Positions 8,757 to 18,836 of a stretch of DNA of 54,032 nt are shown here, piece after piece (positions within the stretch are counted from its first letter, which is position 1; each line of letters starts with the position of its first letter). The notes under the pieces were generated by a model that was given only the letters and a program-made list of their open reading frames with translations, had not been told where the DNA came from and did no database searches. The stretch spans positions 116,992 to 171,023 of the forward strand of contig NZ_KI912519.1 in assembly GCF_000518885.1 (NCBI RefSeq), written 5' to 3'. The translations under genes and the position numbers were made by a program. Source of the stretch: Bacillus sp. J33. Lineage in GTDB: Bacteria; Bacillota; Bacilli; Bacillales; Cytobacillaceae.

Positions 8757-9757
8757 CCTTTTTCTCCCCGTGCTCGCTCATTTATTAATTCCCCGATGAT
8801 CGAATCTGCATTGACACCAGCTGCTTCCCCTTCAAAGTTTAAAATCAGGCGATGCCGCAGGACAGGGTGTGCGACGTTTTTTATATCTCCGATTGAAACA
8901 TGAAACCGTCCGGAACACATTGCTCTTGCCTTTGCCATATTAATTAAGCTTTGAAGGCCGCGGGGCCCGCTCCCGTACTGGACAAAGTTCCTCACTGAAT
9001 CCGGAGCCTCTTCTGAATCTGGGTGGGTTGCAGAGATCAGCCAAACTGCATAATCTAGAATCTCATCAGAGACAAGAATTTCTTTTGCAAGCTTTTGAAG
9101 TCCAATAACCTCTTCCAGACCTGCCGCTTTTTTTAACGAAGCTTTTTGAGGACCAGTTGTTCTTAAAGCAATTTCTTTCAATTCTTCTTTTGTTGGATAT
9201 TTAACATTTACCTTGCATAGGAATCGGTCTGTTTGCGCCTCTGGCAGCGGATATGTTCCTTCCATATCAATCGGGTTTTGAGTTGCCAGCACAAAAAAAG
9301 GCTTTTCCAGCTTTTTAGTTTCTCCCATTATGGTTACCGTTTTTTCCCCCATTGCTTCCAGAAGGGCACTCTGTGTTTTTGGTGTTGCCCTGTTAATTTC
9401 ATCCGCGAGGATAATATTGGCAAAGATCGGCCCTTGATGAAAACTGAATATTTGTCTCCCTGCTTCATCAGGCTGGAGCAGCATTGTCCCCGTTATATCG
9501 GATGGCATTATATCAGGGGTGAACTGTATTCTGGAAAACTTAAGGTCGAGCACCTCTGAAATTGTTTTAATTAGCATGGTTTTACCGAGGCCCGGCAAGC
9601 CCTCGAGGAGTGCATGCCCCCCTGCGAATATACTCCATAATACATGTTCAACCACTTCTTCCTGACCGACTATGAATGATTGAATTTCAGTTTTTACTTT
9701 TGTGATGATCTCAGCTGCTTCTGCAAATTGCTGCTCTTTTTCTTCTATTACAGACAT
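8753..9757 (-). CDS. MoxR-family AAA+ ATPase
   Basis: This is a 334-residue AAA+ ATPase. Walker A is GLPGLGKT at 53-60, Walker B is LADEINRA, sensor 1 is ATQNP and a PLPEAQTDRF arginine-finger region follows. MoxR ATPases are chaperone-like and help mature or insert cofactors into protein complexes, typically with VWA partners. The open frame begins with GTG at 9766, which overlaps the previous stop. The ATG at 9757 has AGGAG eight bases upstream and is preferred. It stands in the centre of the operon, followed by DUF58 and two VWA proteins. Confidence 0.94.
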   Translation of the reverse strand: MSVIEEKEQQFAEAAEIITKVKTEIQSFIVGQEEVVEHVLWSIFAGGHALLEGLPGLGKTMLIKTISEVLDLKFSRIQFTPDIMPSDITGTMLLQPDEAGRQIFSFHQGPIFANIILADEINRATPKTQSALLEAMGEKTVTIMGETKKLEKPFFVLATQNPIDMEGTYPLPEAQTDRFLCKVNVKYPTKEELKEIALRTTGPQKASLKKAAGLEEVIGLQKLAKEILVSDEILDYAVWLISATHPDSEEAPDSVRNFVQYGSGPRGLQSLINMAKARAMCSGRFHVSIGDIKNVAHPVLRHRLILNFEGEAAGVNADSIIGELINERARGEKG

Positions 9758-9762
9758 TGAAG

Positions 9763-11343
<1,581 letters not shown>

Positions 11344-11370
11344 GAATTTCATTCCCTTATTAAAAATTAA

Positions 11371-11412
11371 GGGCAATCCCAGCTCCCTTGGGAGCATTAA
11401 CGAGAATTGCCC
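11371..11412 (-). promoter_or_regulatory. Nested inverted repeat between ABC permease and coiled-coil gene
   Basis: GGGCAAT (11371-11377) pairs with ATTGCCC (11406-11412), and inside it GCTCCC-TT-GGGAGC (11382-11395) forms a perfect hairpin. It is the only real spacer inside the operon. No T-run follows, so it is more likely an mRNA processing or stability element than a full terminator. Confidence 0.45.
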
Positions 11413-11430
11413 GAACAAGCCCAGCTATAC

Positions 11431-12279
11431 CTATCCCTTTTTCATGTTGGGACGGAGCCTTTTAATGCTAATAAGCACAGCTCCAATGAAAATCACGGTA
11501 TATGAGATTAAATATGAAATCCACAATGGAAACTCAATGCCAGTAGATCTCGAAATTTCATTTGTAATTTCCGGCTCAAAAGTGCCGACTAAAATAATAA
11601 CCGGGTTAAGCATAGCCGGAAAATATGCCAGAGGATTTTCAGGCTGAATGGCAGTATTGCTATATGCATTGGTTAGCTGCATAAAGATTAAAGCCAGAAA
11701 CGCCGTTCCCCCTGCTAAAAACAGAGTAACTCCATAGGTGGTAACCATTGATACAATTGTTTTTCTAATAAGCGTTGAAAAAAGAACCCCAAGGCTTCCG
11801 AAGGCAAGTATTGTGAATAAATAAAAGCCCATGGTCCTAAGCAGTTGCCCAGGCGAGATGCCTCCAAATAAAAACACAAAGCTATAAAGCGGCAGGCTTG
11901 CCGCAATCAGCAAAATCAGATAGGAAATAGAAGAAATAAGCTTGCTCAAAATAATGCTTGCTGAGCTTTGGGTTGTAGTCAGCATAATATTCAATGTTTG
12001 CCTCTCCCTCTCACTGCTGATTACCCCTGCAGTTAATCCGGGAGTAATAAAAAGAATTAAGGCGAGCTGAAGAATCGATAGTACCATAAACATCGTCCGG
12101 CTCTGGTCTGGTTTAAAAAAGCCCTGCATGTTATTTGACAAGGATTCTATAAATATAAAACCGACAATGATCAGCCCTAATGCCAACAGATAAAAGAGGA
12201 CCCCAAGATAGCTTTTAAAACTGCGGAAACGGAGCTTAAATTCCTTATTCAGCACTGGATTTACGACTAAATTTTTCAT
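11431..12279 (-). CDS. ABC-2 type transporter permease
   Basis: This 282-residue polytopic membrane protein has about six hydrophobic segments. It has the ABC-2 permease hallmark SSERERQTLNIMLTT after the second segment. It overlaps the ATPase gene by four bases (ATGA), so the two form a matched export or membrane-remodelling transporter. The substrate is unknown. The trio of ATPase, permease and large secreted amidotransferase-like protein resembles the GldA-GldF-GldG layout of gliding bacteria in organisation; direct homology to Gld proteins is not claimed. Confidence 0.9.
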   Translation of the reverse strand: MKNLVVNPVLNKEFKLRFRSFKSYLGVLFYLLALGLIIVGFIFIESLSNNMQGFFKPDQSRTMFMVLSILQLALILFITPGLTAGVISSERERQTLNIMLTTTQSSASIILSKLISSISYLILLIAASLPLYSFVFLFGGISPGQLLRTMGFYLFTILAFGSLGVLFSTLIRKTIVSMVTTYGVTLFLAGGTAFLALIFMQLTNAYSNTAIQPENPLAYFPAMLNPVIILVGTFEPEITNEISRSTGIEFPLWISYLISYTVIFIGAVLISIKRLRPNMKKG

Positions 12280-13211
12280 GTCAGCTCAACCTCCTTGGTA
12301 ATTTCCATAAAGACATCCTCAAGATCCGTTTCCATTTCAGCGAAGCTGGTAATGGACAAATTTTGTAAAATGGCTTTTTTCAGCATGGCTGTTTGCTCTT
12401 CAGGTGTTCCTTTGTATTTAAATTGAAATGATAACCCATCCTCCAATAAAGCCAGCTTGGATACATGATGATCATCTTCAAAAAAAGAGATTGCCTTTTC
12501 TGCCTCTGCATGGACTTTTACAATGATCAGCCTTTCCCCTCTCAGCTGAGCCTGAATATCGGAAACTGCCCCCTGTGCCACTAATTTGCCTTGATCGATA
12601 ATGCCGATTGTGTCACACATTTCTGCAAGCTCAGGCAAAATATGAGATGAAATTAAAATCGTTTTCCCCATACTCTTCAATTCCTTTAATATTTCCCTCA
12701 TCTCCACCCTCGCACGCGGGTCGAGACCTGATGCAGGTTCATCAAGGATTAATACTTCAGGGTCGTGAATGAGGCATCTTGCCAGACAAAGACGCTGCTT
12801 CATCCCCCTAGATAAAAGGTCCACATAGGAATCTCTTTTATGTGACAAATTTACAAGGTCGAGAAGCTGCGGGATCAGCTTCTCCCTTTCAGCAAACGGA
12901 ATGCCGTAGCTGGCCCCATAGAAATGGAGGTATTCATCTGCCTTTAATTGATCATAAACCCCAAAAAAATCAGGCATATACCCAATCTGCTCTCTCACTA
13001 GCTTGGGCTCTTTTTGGACATCAAATCCATTTACATAAGCAGATCCTGAAGTTGGAGCCAGCAGGGTTGCCAAAATGGAAAAGGTTGTGGATTTTCCTGC
13101 GCCGTTTTGCCCGACAAAGCCAAAAACACTGCCTTTTTCAATAGTTAAATTTAACGAATCAAGGGCAGTAAATTTTCCATATCTTTTTGTTAGATCAATC
13201 ATTTCAATCAT
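12276..13211 (-). CDS. ABC transporter ATP-binding protein
   Basis: This 311-residue ATPase has Walker A GQNGAGKST at about 34-42, a variant signature LLSRGMKQR in place of LSGGQ, Walker B LILDEPASGLDP and the H-loop in ISSHILPE. About 90 extra C-terminal residues form the small regulatory-looking domain seen in drug or lipid exporter ATPases of the CcmA/NatA type. Four-base overlaps on both sides (13208-13211 and 12276-12279) tie it to its neighbours. Confidence 0.94.
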   Translation of the reverse strand: MIEMIDLTKRYGKFTALDSLNLTIEKGSVFGFVGQNGAGKSTTFSILATLLAPTSGSAYVNGFDVQKEPKLVREQIGYMPDFFGVYDQLKADEYLHFYGASYGIPFAEREKLIPQLLDLVNLSHKRDSYVDLLSRGMKQRLCLARCLIHDPEVLILDEPASGLDPRARVEMREILKELKSMGKTILISSHILPELAEMCDTIGIIDQGKLVAQGAVSDIQAQLRGERLIIVKVHAEAEKAISFFEDDHHVSKLALLEDGLSFQFKYKGTPEEQTAMLKKAILQNLSITSFAEMETDLEDVFMEITKEVELT

Positions 13212-15592
13212 TTTGCCGCATCCCCCTTTATCGTAATAGCAGGCAATTGAACATATGGGTCACCTTGTGCTGATTTGTTAAGCTTCAGTATTATTTTGCC
13301 TTCTTTTGAAATATACTGGCTTAAGTCATCTTTACTTGTCAGCTTTATACTGGACTGATCCGGTGCAATTGGAAGCCACTCATCAGCTTTATGTTTCTTT
13401 AGTGCATATTGCACTCCATGGCTATTGATTCTTATAGAGATTTCTTCAAGTTTATATGCTTTTTCTGCCAGCTGTTTTGGCATACTAAGGACATATTCGT
13501 ATTCTCCGTCCTCCAGCATGATTTCTGAATGGGAGCCGCCCATTCCTTTTTCATAAATTTGGCCCTGAATTACATTCCAGTCGGCTGCCAACATTCCATC
13601 TTTCAGCGTAAAGGAACCAGAAAACTCATTTATAGCCTCAAATGGCTGAAGAATTAGATTTGTATTATTTTGCTTTTCTTTCTTTCCCTCGATCGTTACA
13701 TCAATGACTGCGTCTTTTGTTGTCCCCGCAAGCACTGGCTGAGTTACATCTCCAAGCAAAAATGTGGAAGATGCATATTCGAGCCTTTCTTTTCTTAATT
13801 GATCAATATCATTTTGCCGATTGGCTGGATAAGCACCGCTAAAACTGCCTCCATATGGCCTTGAAAGCAGAGACTGATTAGTCTTTTTATCAACATTGAT
13901 CGTTTCGCCTTTCTTAATCGGCCCCAATTCAATGGCCTGATTACCAGACCAAATAGTCAATTCTTCAAAATCGTATTCAAACTCATTTTTAACAGTCCCT
14001 GTTAAACGCTGGTCCTTAAGAGTCAGGTCCGCTGTGAATTTCCCGGTTATTTCCGTCTGAGCCTTTCCGTAAATTGTTTTAGATGACCAATACTCCACCA
14101 CAGGGAAAATAACTTCATTATTCTTTACTTTTTCAGCCATGATCCCGCCTCGCAGCGGATCAAACGTGGACGAATTGTTTGAATGCACTACTGCATTTAG
14201 TTCACCTTTCGGCATAGAGAGTGTGTACTCTCCGCTTTTATTGGATAATAGAGTTGTAGCCTGATAGCCGGTTAACAGCTGATTATTAACCTTGAAAATT
14301 CCCATTTGGTTAAGCTGCGGCTGTGAAATCCTATCTTTTGCCCCCATTCCAAAAACAGCAGCTGCCATTAAAAAGGCAATAGAAGGAATAATCCACCATG
14401 AATGCTCTCTCTTATCAAATTTTCTCAAAACGAAATATAAAACGGGCACAATTAAAATAATATAACCGGCAAAAAGTCCTATTAACTGCCCTATAGAGAA
14501 ATTCGAGGCTGGAAAAAATTCAGTTGCTTCCGCAAATTCCCAATAAAGCTGATCCAGGTAATCCTGTGCATATGGATTAGACCCTGTACCCGTACTGGAG
14601 GCATGCATTTTTACAAAAGCGGAAAACCATGTGCTGTATTCTTCCCATGAAGATAAAGGTTCATCTCCAAGCGAAAAAGCTGTTTGCAAAATTATACCGC
14701 TTCCAAATTCCTTCTTTACTGCCACAGGGAGATTCCCGCTTTTTGCAATGACAGAAGAATCTTTATCTACCGGACCTGTAAATAAGTTCATCTCTTTAAA
14801 TTCAGGTTTTTCAGCCTTAGTGCCCTGCAGGAAATCAGAGGCGCCAACTGACTCACTATTAAATTTCATTGGAAGCAGAGAATATAGGTCTCCATAGGAT
14901 TGGCTAGCATCAGGAGCTGCCCCGGCAATTAAAACCCCTCCGTTGTATATCCAATCCTTGATGGCCTTTTGCTGCTGTTCATTCAGCTGAGAAATTTTAT
15001 ATTCATCTATCAGCAAATAATCAAGTGTTTCGAGGCCTGTTGCCCTATTTGGAATTTCTTCTTTCTCTAGCTCAATCAACTGAGCAGACATGGAAGGCAG
15101 TGTCCTAAGCTCTTTTAAACGGTCATATTTTTCGCTCAAGACACCCATTACTTTGGAATTCATATCTACAAACTTTGGCTTTAAAGTATCTTCGCCTTTG
15201 AAACTAACTTTTTTCCCGTCTTTCCAATCCCCTTCATATAGAGCCAGTGAAGGAATATTTTGATACATGGCGGGATGGTCCTCTGTAATGCCAGGAATGG
15301 AGACCAGATATTCCTTAGCCGTCCCTGCAGGAAGCTCGACATCCACTGTAACTGCACCGCCTGTATTGTAGGAAGGATGATAGCTTATTAACAAATCACC
15401 GCTAAATGATCCCCCCCCATTTTCCAGCTTAATCCGGAGAGGAAAACCTTTTCCCCTTTTTACTTTACCGTCAAAACCTTCATCAACAGTTACCCTTATT
15501 TCTGCGTTTGCCGCTGCTGCAGATTGCAAGGGATTAACTAACAGCAATAAACATAAAAGAGCCAAAACGAACACCTTTAATTTTGTGTGCAA
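13208..15592 (-). CDS. Secreted/membrane-anchored amidotransferase-like protein, first gene of the operon
   Basis: This is a protein of 794 residues. It has a signal peptide with a KLK start, a long Leu-rich core and a probable AxA cleavage near residues 25-30. A beta-rich extracellular part follows, then an amidotransferase-like segment (DYLLIDEYKISQL, then WIYNGGVLIAGAAPD). Two membrane helices lie at about 370-415. The C-terminal half is a large beta-rich domain. The longest open frame starts with TTG at 15607, which lacks a Shine-Dalgarno; the TTG at 15592 has GGGGGAG six bases upstream and is preferred. Function is unknown. Context suggests it is the outward-facing part of the ABC system that follows. 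Confidence 0.8.
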   Translation of the reverse strand: MHTKLKVFVLALLCLLLLVNPLQSAAAANAEIRVTVDEGFDGKVKRGKGFPLRIKLENGGGSFSGDLLISYHPSYNTGGAVTVDVELPAGTAKEYLVSIPGITEDHPAMYQNIPSLALYEGDWKDGKKVSFKGEDTLKPKFVDMNSKVMGVLSEKYDRLKELRTLPSMSAQLIELEKEEIPNRATGLETLDYLLIDEYKISQLNEQQQKAIKDWIYNGGVLIAGAAPDASQSYGDLYSLLPMKFNSESVGASDFLQGTKAEKPEFKEMNLFTGPVDKDSSVIAKSGNLPVAVKKEFGSGIILQTAFSLGDEPLSSWEEYSTWFSAFVKMHASSTGTGSNPYAQDYLDQLYWEFAEATEFFPASNFSIGQLIGLFAGYIILIVPVLYFVLRKFDKREHSWWIIPSIAFLMAAAVFGMGAKDRISQPQLNQMGIFKVNNQLLTGYQATTLLSNKSGEYTLSMPKGELNAVVHSNNSSTFDPLRGGIMAEKVKNNEVIFPVVEYWSSKTIYGKAQTEITGKFTADLTLKDQRLTGTVKNEFEYDFEELTIWSGNQAIELGPIKKGETINVDKKTNQSLLSRPYGGSFSGAYPANRQNDIDQLRKERLEYASSTFLLGDVTQPVLAGTTKDAVIDVTIEGKKEKQNNTNLILQPFEAINEFSGSFTLKDGMLAADWNVIQGQIYEKGMGGSHSEIMLEDGEYEYVLSMPKQLAEKAYKLEEISIRINSHGVQYALKKHKADEWLPIAPDQSSIKLTSKDDLSQYISKEGKIILKLNKSAQGDPYVQLPAITIKGDAAK

Positions 15593-15884
15593 CCCAATCT
15601 CCCCCAATTAAAAATATAAAACATCGATTAAACCCAGAATAACTATATCTTTTTGTTTATCCGGGTACTAAAAACAACCTTTTACACTTGCCTGCTATTT
15701 ATAAAGGCAAATAAAAACGATGTTTGCTTCCATAAATAAAGACGGAGAAAAAAACCAAAAAGTTCCTGCAAACTTTAAAAGTCTTTATGAAAGCCAAGTA
15801 TTTGTTGATTCAAATAATTGTTCAATTGTCAGTATTTAAACAATTATCATAATAATCAGTGTAATTTTACACCCAAATATCCAT

Positions 15885-15914
15885 TTGTCAATATAATAAG
15901 CAACTAATGATAAT
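15885..15914 (+). promoter_or_regulatory. Candidate promoter of the NCS2 permease
   Basis: TTGTCA (15885-15890), an 18-base spacer and GATAAT (15909-15914) form a plausible vegetative promoter. The leader would be about 120 bases long. Confidence 0.4.
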
Positions 15915-15950
15915 AAACAACTAATTATTCAGAATATTCATACATAAAAT

Positions 15951-15967
15951 ACAATAATATTTATTGT
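15951..15967. promoter_or_regulatory. Operator-like palindrome upstream of the NCS2 permease
   Basis: ACAATAA-TAT-TTATTGT is a perfect 7-bp inverted repeat located between the candidate promoter and the gene. It has the symmetry expected for a dimeric repressor site. No known regulator was matched. Confidence 0.35.
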
Positions 15968-16042
15968 ACAACCAATGAAGTAAGAGAAGGTTTCCCTGAT
16001 TTACAAAATTAAATTATCACCATAGAAAAAGGAGGAATACTG

Positions 16043-17551
16043 TTGAACATGAATAAAGTTCACTACCCCTGGTATAAAAAAGAGGATACCGACGCTTTCT
16101 TTGCCCTATTTCAAAATAATCTTGCCAATTTTGTCGTTATTGCTGTCAGCATGCTGGGAATGGGATTTCCTGAAGACATTGTTTTTGGAAAGGTAATACC
16201 TGGTGCAGCTATTGCTGTATTAGTTGGGAATTTATACTATGCTTATTCAGCAAACCGTTTAGCTCAAAAGGAAGGCAGAACAGATGTAACTGCACTTTCA
16301 TATGGAATTAGTACGCCTGTTATGTTTATTTTTCTTTTTGGGGTTTTGCTGCCAGCCAAGGAATTAACAAATGATCCAGAATTAGCATGGAAAATCGGAT
16401 TGGCGGCTTGCTTAATCAGTGGAATTATTGAAGTTATAGTAAGTCTTTCCGGGAATTGGATACGCAGCAACCTTCCGCGTGCATCAATGCTCGGTGCCCT
16501 TGCCGGAGTAGCACTTACTTTCATTGCAGGTGAGATGTTATTTAAGACCTTTGAACTGCCTGTTGTAGGACTGCTTGTCCTAGCCATTATTATTGTTGGT
16601 ATTATTGGGAAAATCAGCATGCCTTTTAAAATTCCATCCTCCTTATTCGCTATTATTCTTGGAACAGTATTAGCCTATTCTCTAGGGCAGGCAGACACAG
16701 CCAAAATTACAGAAGGCCTGTCCCATGTCGGCTTTTATCCTATCCTTCCAACTCTAGGCTCCTTTGAAGGAATGTCCTTTCTGTTTGGTCCTCTCATTGC
16801 CCTTTTCGCCGTAGTACTTCCCATCACCATTTATAATGCTATCGAAACCATGAATAATGTTGAGGCGATGTCTGCCGCCGGGGATAGCTATGATGTGCGT
16901 GAATGCCAGGCTGTCGATGGGGTTGGCACTATGATTGGCGCCCTATTTGGAGGAGCTTTCCCAACAACTGTCTATATTGCTTCTGTCGGTTCAAAATGGA
17001 TGAATGCTGGCAGGGGATACAGCATCCTTAATTCAATTGTTTATATAGGAGCCGCGATGTTTGGATTAATAGCCGCAATGTCTGCTATTATTCCGGTAGC
17101 CGTAATTGCGCCTATACTTGTATTTGTCGGCATTTCAATGGTTGCAACTGCCTACCAATCAAACGAAGTAAAATATTATCCAGCTATTGCGCTGGCTATG
17201 CTCCCTTATTTCGCTAACTACACGATGACCCGTTTTAACGGTAAGGCTGCAGAGGTTGTGGAAGGCGTCTCTTCAGGAATTGTCCCACTTGGCCAGGGAG
17301 CTATGTTTACCGGTATAATCCTTGGGGCAATTGCCGTTTCTATCATTGATCGAAATTATAAAAAGGCAAGTTTATTTTCATTTATTGGAGCATTATTCTC
17401 CTTCTTCGGGCTGATGCATGCTCCATCACTCGCTTTTGGTGCAGCAAATGACTTTGCTCTGGGCTATATCATCATGGGGCTTTTCTTTGTCTATTATATT
17501 TTCTCCAATGCTAATGCAGAGAAAAAACAAAACAGCTTTCTTTCAGACTAA
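16043..17551 (+). CDS. NCS2-type xanthine/uracil family permease
   Basis: This 502-residue, highly hydrophobic protein has about twelve membrane segments. It carries the family-typical polar stretch ETMNNVEAMSAAGDSYDVRE in the middle, followed by DGVGTMIGALFGG. The family imports purines, pyrimidines or related compounds with protons or sodium; which substrate applies here cannot be read from sequence. The TTG start at 16043 has GGAGG seven bases upstream; an ATG two codons later is possible but less well spaced. It stands alone on the plus strand inside the region that interrupts the ftsY-ylxM synteny. Confidence 0.85.
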   Translation: MNMNKVHYPWYKKEDTDAFFALFQNNLANFVVIAVSMLGMGFPEDIVFGKVIPGAAIAVLVGNLYYAYSANRLAQKEGRTDVTALSYGISTPVMFIFLFGVLLPAKELTNDPELAWKIGLAACLISGIIEVIVSLSGNWIRSNLPRASMLGALAGVALTFIAGEMLFKTFELPVVGLLVLAIIIVGIIGKISMPFKIPSSLFAIILGTVLAYSLGQADTAKITEGLSHVGFYPILPTLGSFEGMSFLFGPLIALFAVVLPITIYNAIETMNNVEAMSAAGDSYDVRECQAVDGVGTMIGALFGGAFPTTVYIASVGSKWMNAGRGYSILNSIVYIGAAMFGLIAAMSAIIPVAVIAPILVFVGISMVATAYQSNEVKYYPAIALAMLPYFANYTMTRFNGKAAEVVEGVSSGIVPLGQGAMFTGIILGAIAVSIIDRNYKKASLFSFIGALFSFFGLMHAPSLAFGAANDFALGYIIMGLFFVYYIFSNANAEKKQNSFLSD

Positions 17552-17720
17552 CTTGTAATACTGTATAACATGGCCAAAGCGTGTATTTATTCCTCATCGA
17601 ATAGTGGTTCAGATCAATTTTTAGTTTCAAAGAGACGGTTTAGGGACTCGCAGGCAGGACAAATACCTTTACAGGTCCTGACTTGCCCCCTATAGACTGC
17701 ACCCTTCCCGGGCGTACAAA

Positions 17721-17751
17721 GAAAACAGCCGGAAAAAACTCCGGCTGTTTG
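17721..17751. terminator. Bidirectional terminator between NCS2 permease and ftsY
   Basis: A long stem ACAGCCGG/CCGGCTGT is flanked by A-rich and T-rich runs on both strands. It can end transcripts of both converging genes. It lies 8 bases beyond the ftsY stop. Confidence 0.85.
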
Positions 17752-17758
17752 TACTTTC

Positions 17759-18760
17759 TTATTCTTCTTCCTCTTCTGCTTCTTTTTCTACCAAGTCAGC
17801 AAATAGGCCGTATACATATTGTTCTGCATTGAATTCCTGCAGGTCATCCATTTTCTCTCCAAGCCCTACAAATTTAACCGGGATTTCCAGCTCGTTTCTA
17901 ATTGCCAGAACAATGCCCCCTTTTGCAGTACCATCAAGCTTTGTAAGGACAATACCGGAAACATCTGTTGCTTCCTTGAAGGTTTTCGCCTGGATCATGG
18001 CATTTTGTCCTGTTGTAGCATCCAGCACGAGCAACACCTCGTGAGGAGCACCTGGTACTTCCCTTTCAATGACACGCTTAACCTTTTCTAATTCCTTCAT
18101 TAAATTGACCTTGTTTTGCAGTCGCCCTGCTGTATCGCAAATCAAGATATCCGCTTTGCGCGACTTCGCAGATTGAACTGCATCATACATGACAGCAGCT
18201 GGATCTGAACCTGCCCCCTGCTTGATTACATCCACACCGACGCGTTCTCCCCACACTTCAAGCTGTTCAATCGCCCCGGCACGGAATGTATCGCCTGCAG
18301 CAAGCAATACGTTTTTGCCTTCCTGCTTAAACTTATGGGCAAGCTTTCCGATTGTAGTCGTTTTTCCTACACCATTTACTCCAACAAACAGAATCACCGT
18401 AAGCCCATCAGGCTGAATATTCAATTCTGGAGAGGCTTCGCCAGCGCTTTCATAAATTTGCACAAGCTTTTCTGAAATAACAGCTTGCACCTCGCGCGGA
18501 TCCTGGATATTTTTGCGCTTTACCTCAATCCTAAGCTCTTCCACCAATTCCATAACAGTGTCAAAGCCGACATCTGCTTGAATCAGGATCTCTTCCAGTT
18601 CCTCAAAAAATTCTTCATCAACTTTGCGGTACCTGGCAACAAGGTCATTTACCTTATTTGAAAAGTTATCACGGGTTTTCGTTAATCCATCCTTAAACTT
18701 TTCGGTAACTGTGTCTGTTTGCTTTGTAATTTTTTCTTTCAACTTTTTAAAAAAACTCAT
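17759..18760 (-). CDS. ftsY: SRP receptor FtsY
   Basis: This 333-residue SRP-family GTPase is the membrane docking partner of Ffh. It has a basic, amphipathic N-terminus ([11 protein letters not shown]) suited to lipid contact, an N domain, and a G domain with P-loop GVNGVGKT at 127-134, then DTAGR and [10 protein letters not shown]. The short N-terminal A region is typical of Bacillus FtsY. The C-terminus ends in a run of Glu. It lies 76 bases after smc, as in B. subtilis, but its usual downstream neighbours ylxM-ffh are about 15 kb away. Confidence 0.98.
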   Translation of the reverse strand: MSFFKKLKEKITKQTDTVTEKFKDGLTKTRDNFSNKVNDLVARYRKVDEEFFEELEEILIQADVGFDTVMELVEELRIEVKRKNIQDPREVQAVISEKLVQIYESAGEASPELNIQPDGLTVILFVGVNGVGKTTTIGKLAHKFKQEGKNVLLAAGDTFRAGAIEQLEVWGERVGVDVIKQGAGSDPAAVMYDAVQSAKSRKADILICDTAGRLQNKVNLMKELEKVKRVIEREVPGAPHEVLLVLDATTGQNAMIQAKTFKEATDVSGIVLTKLDGTAKGGIVLAIRNELEIPVKFVGLGEKMDDLQEFNAEQYVYGLFADLVEKEAEEEEE

Positions 18761-18836
18761 TTTCTCACTTCCTTTTGAGGGCTAAATATGTATGAGTGTG
18801 GAACAGCTAATAAAAAGCTGATCCACAAAAAGTATA

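Larger units (their letters stand above)
15593..16042. other. AT-rich divergent intergenic region
   Basis: This roughly 450-base spacer separates the divergent VWA/ABC operon and the NCS2 permease. It holds the permease promoter candidate and an operator-like palindrome, listed separately, and two CAACTAAT direct repeats (about 15901-15928). The part facing the operon has a TATAGT-like -10 but no good -35. No coding potential and no recognisable purine riboswitch were seen. Confidence 0.6.

Noticed and set aside
15593..16042. Purine riboswitch upstream of the NCS2 permease
   Set aside because: The conserved core bases and three-stem layout are not present.
17655..17680. Second terminator after the NCS2 permease (CAGGAC/GTCCTG)
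   Set aside because: The loop is long and no T-run follows; the strong hairpin at 17721-17751 explains termination.
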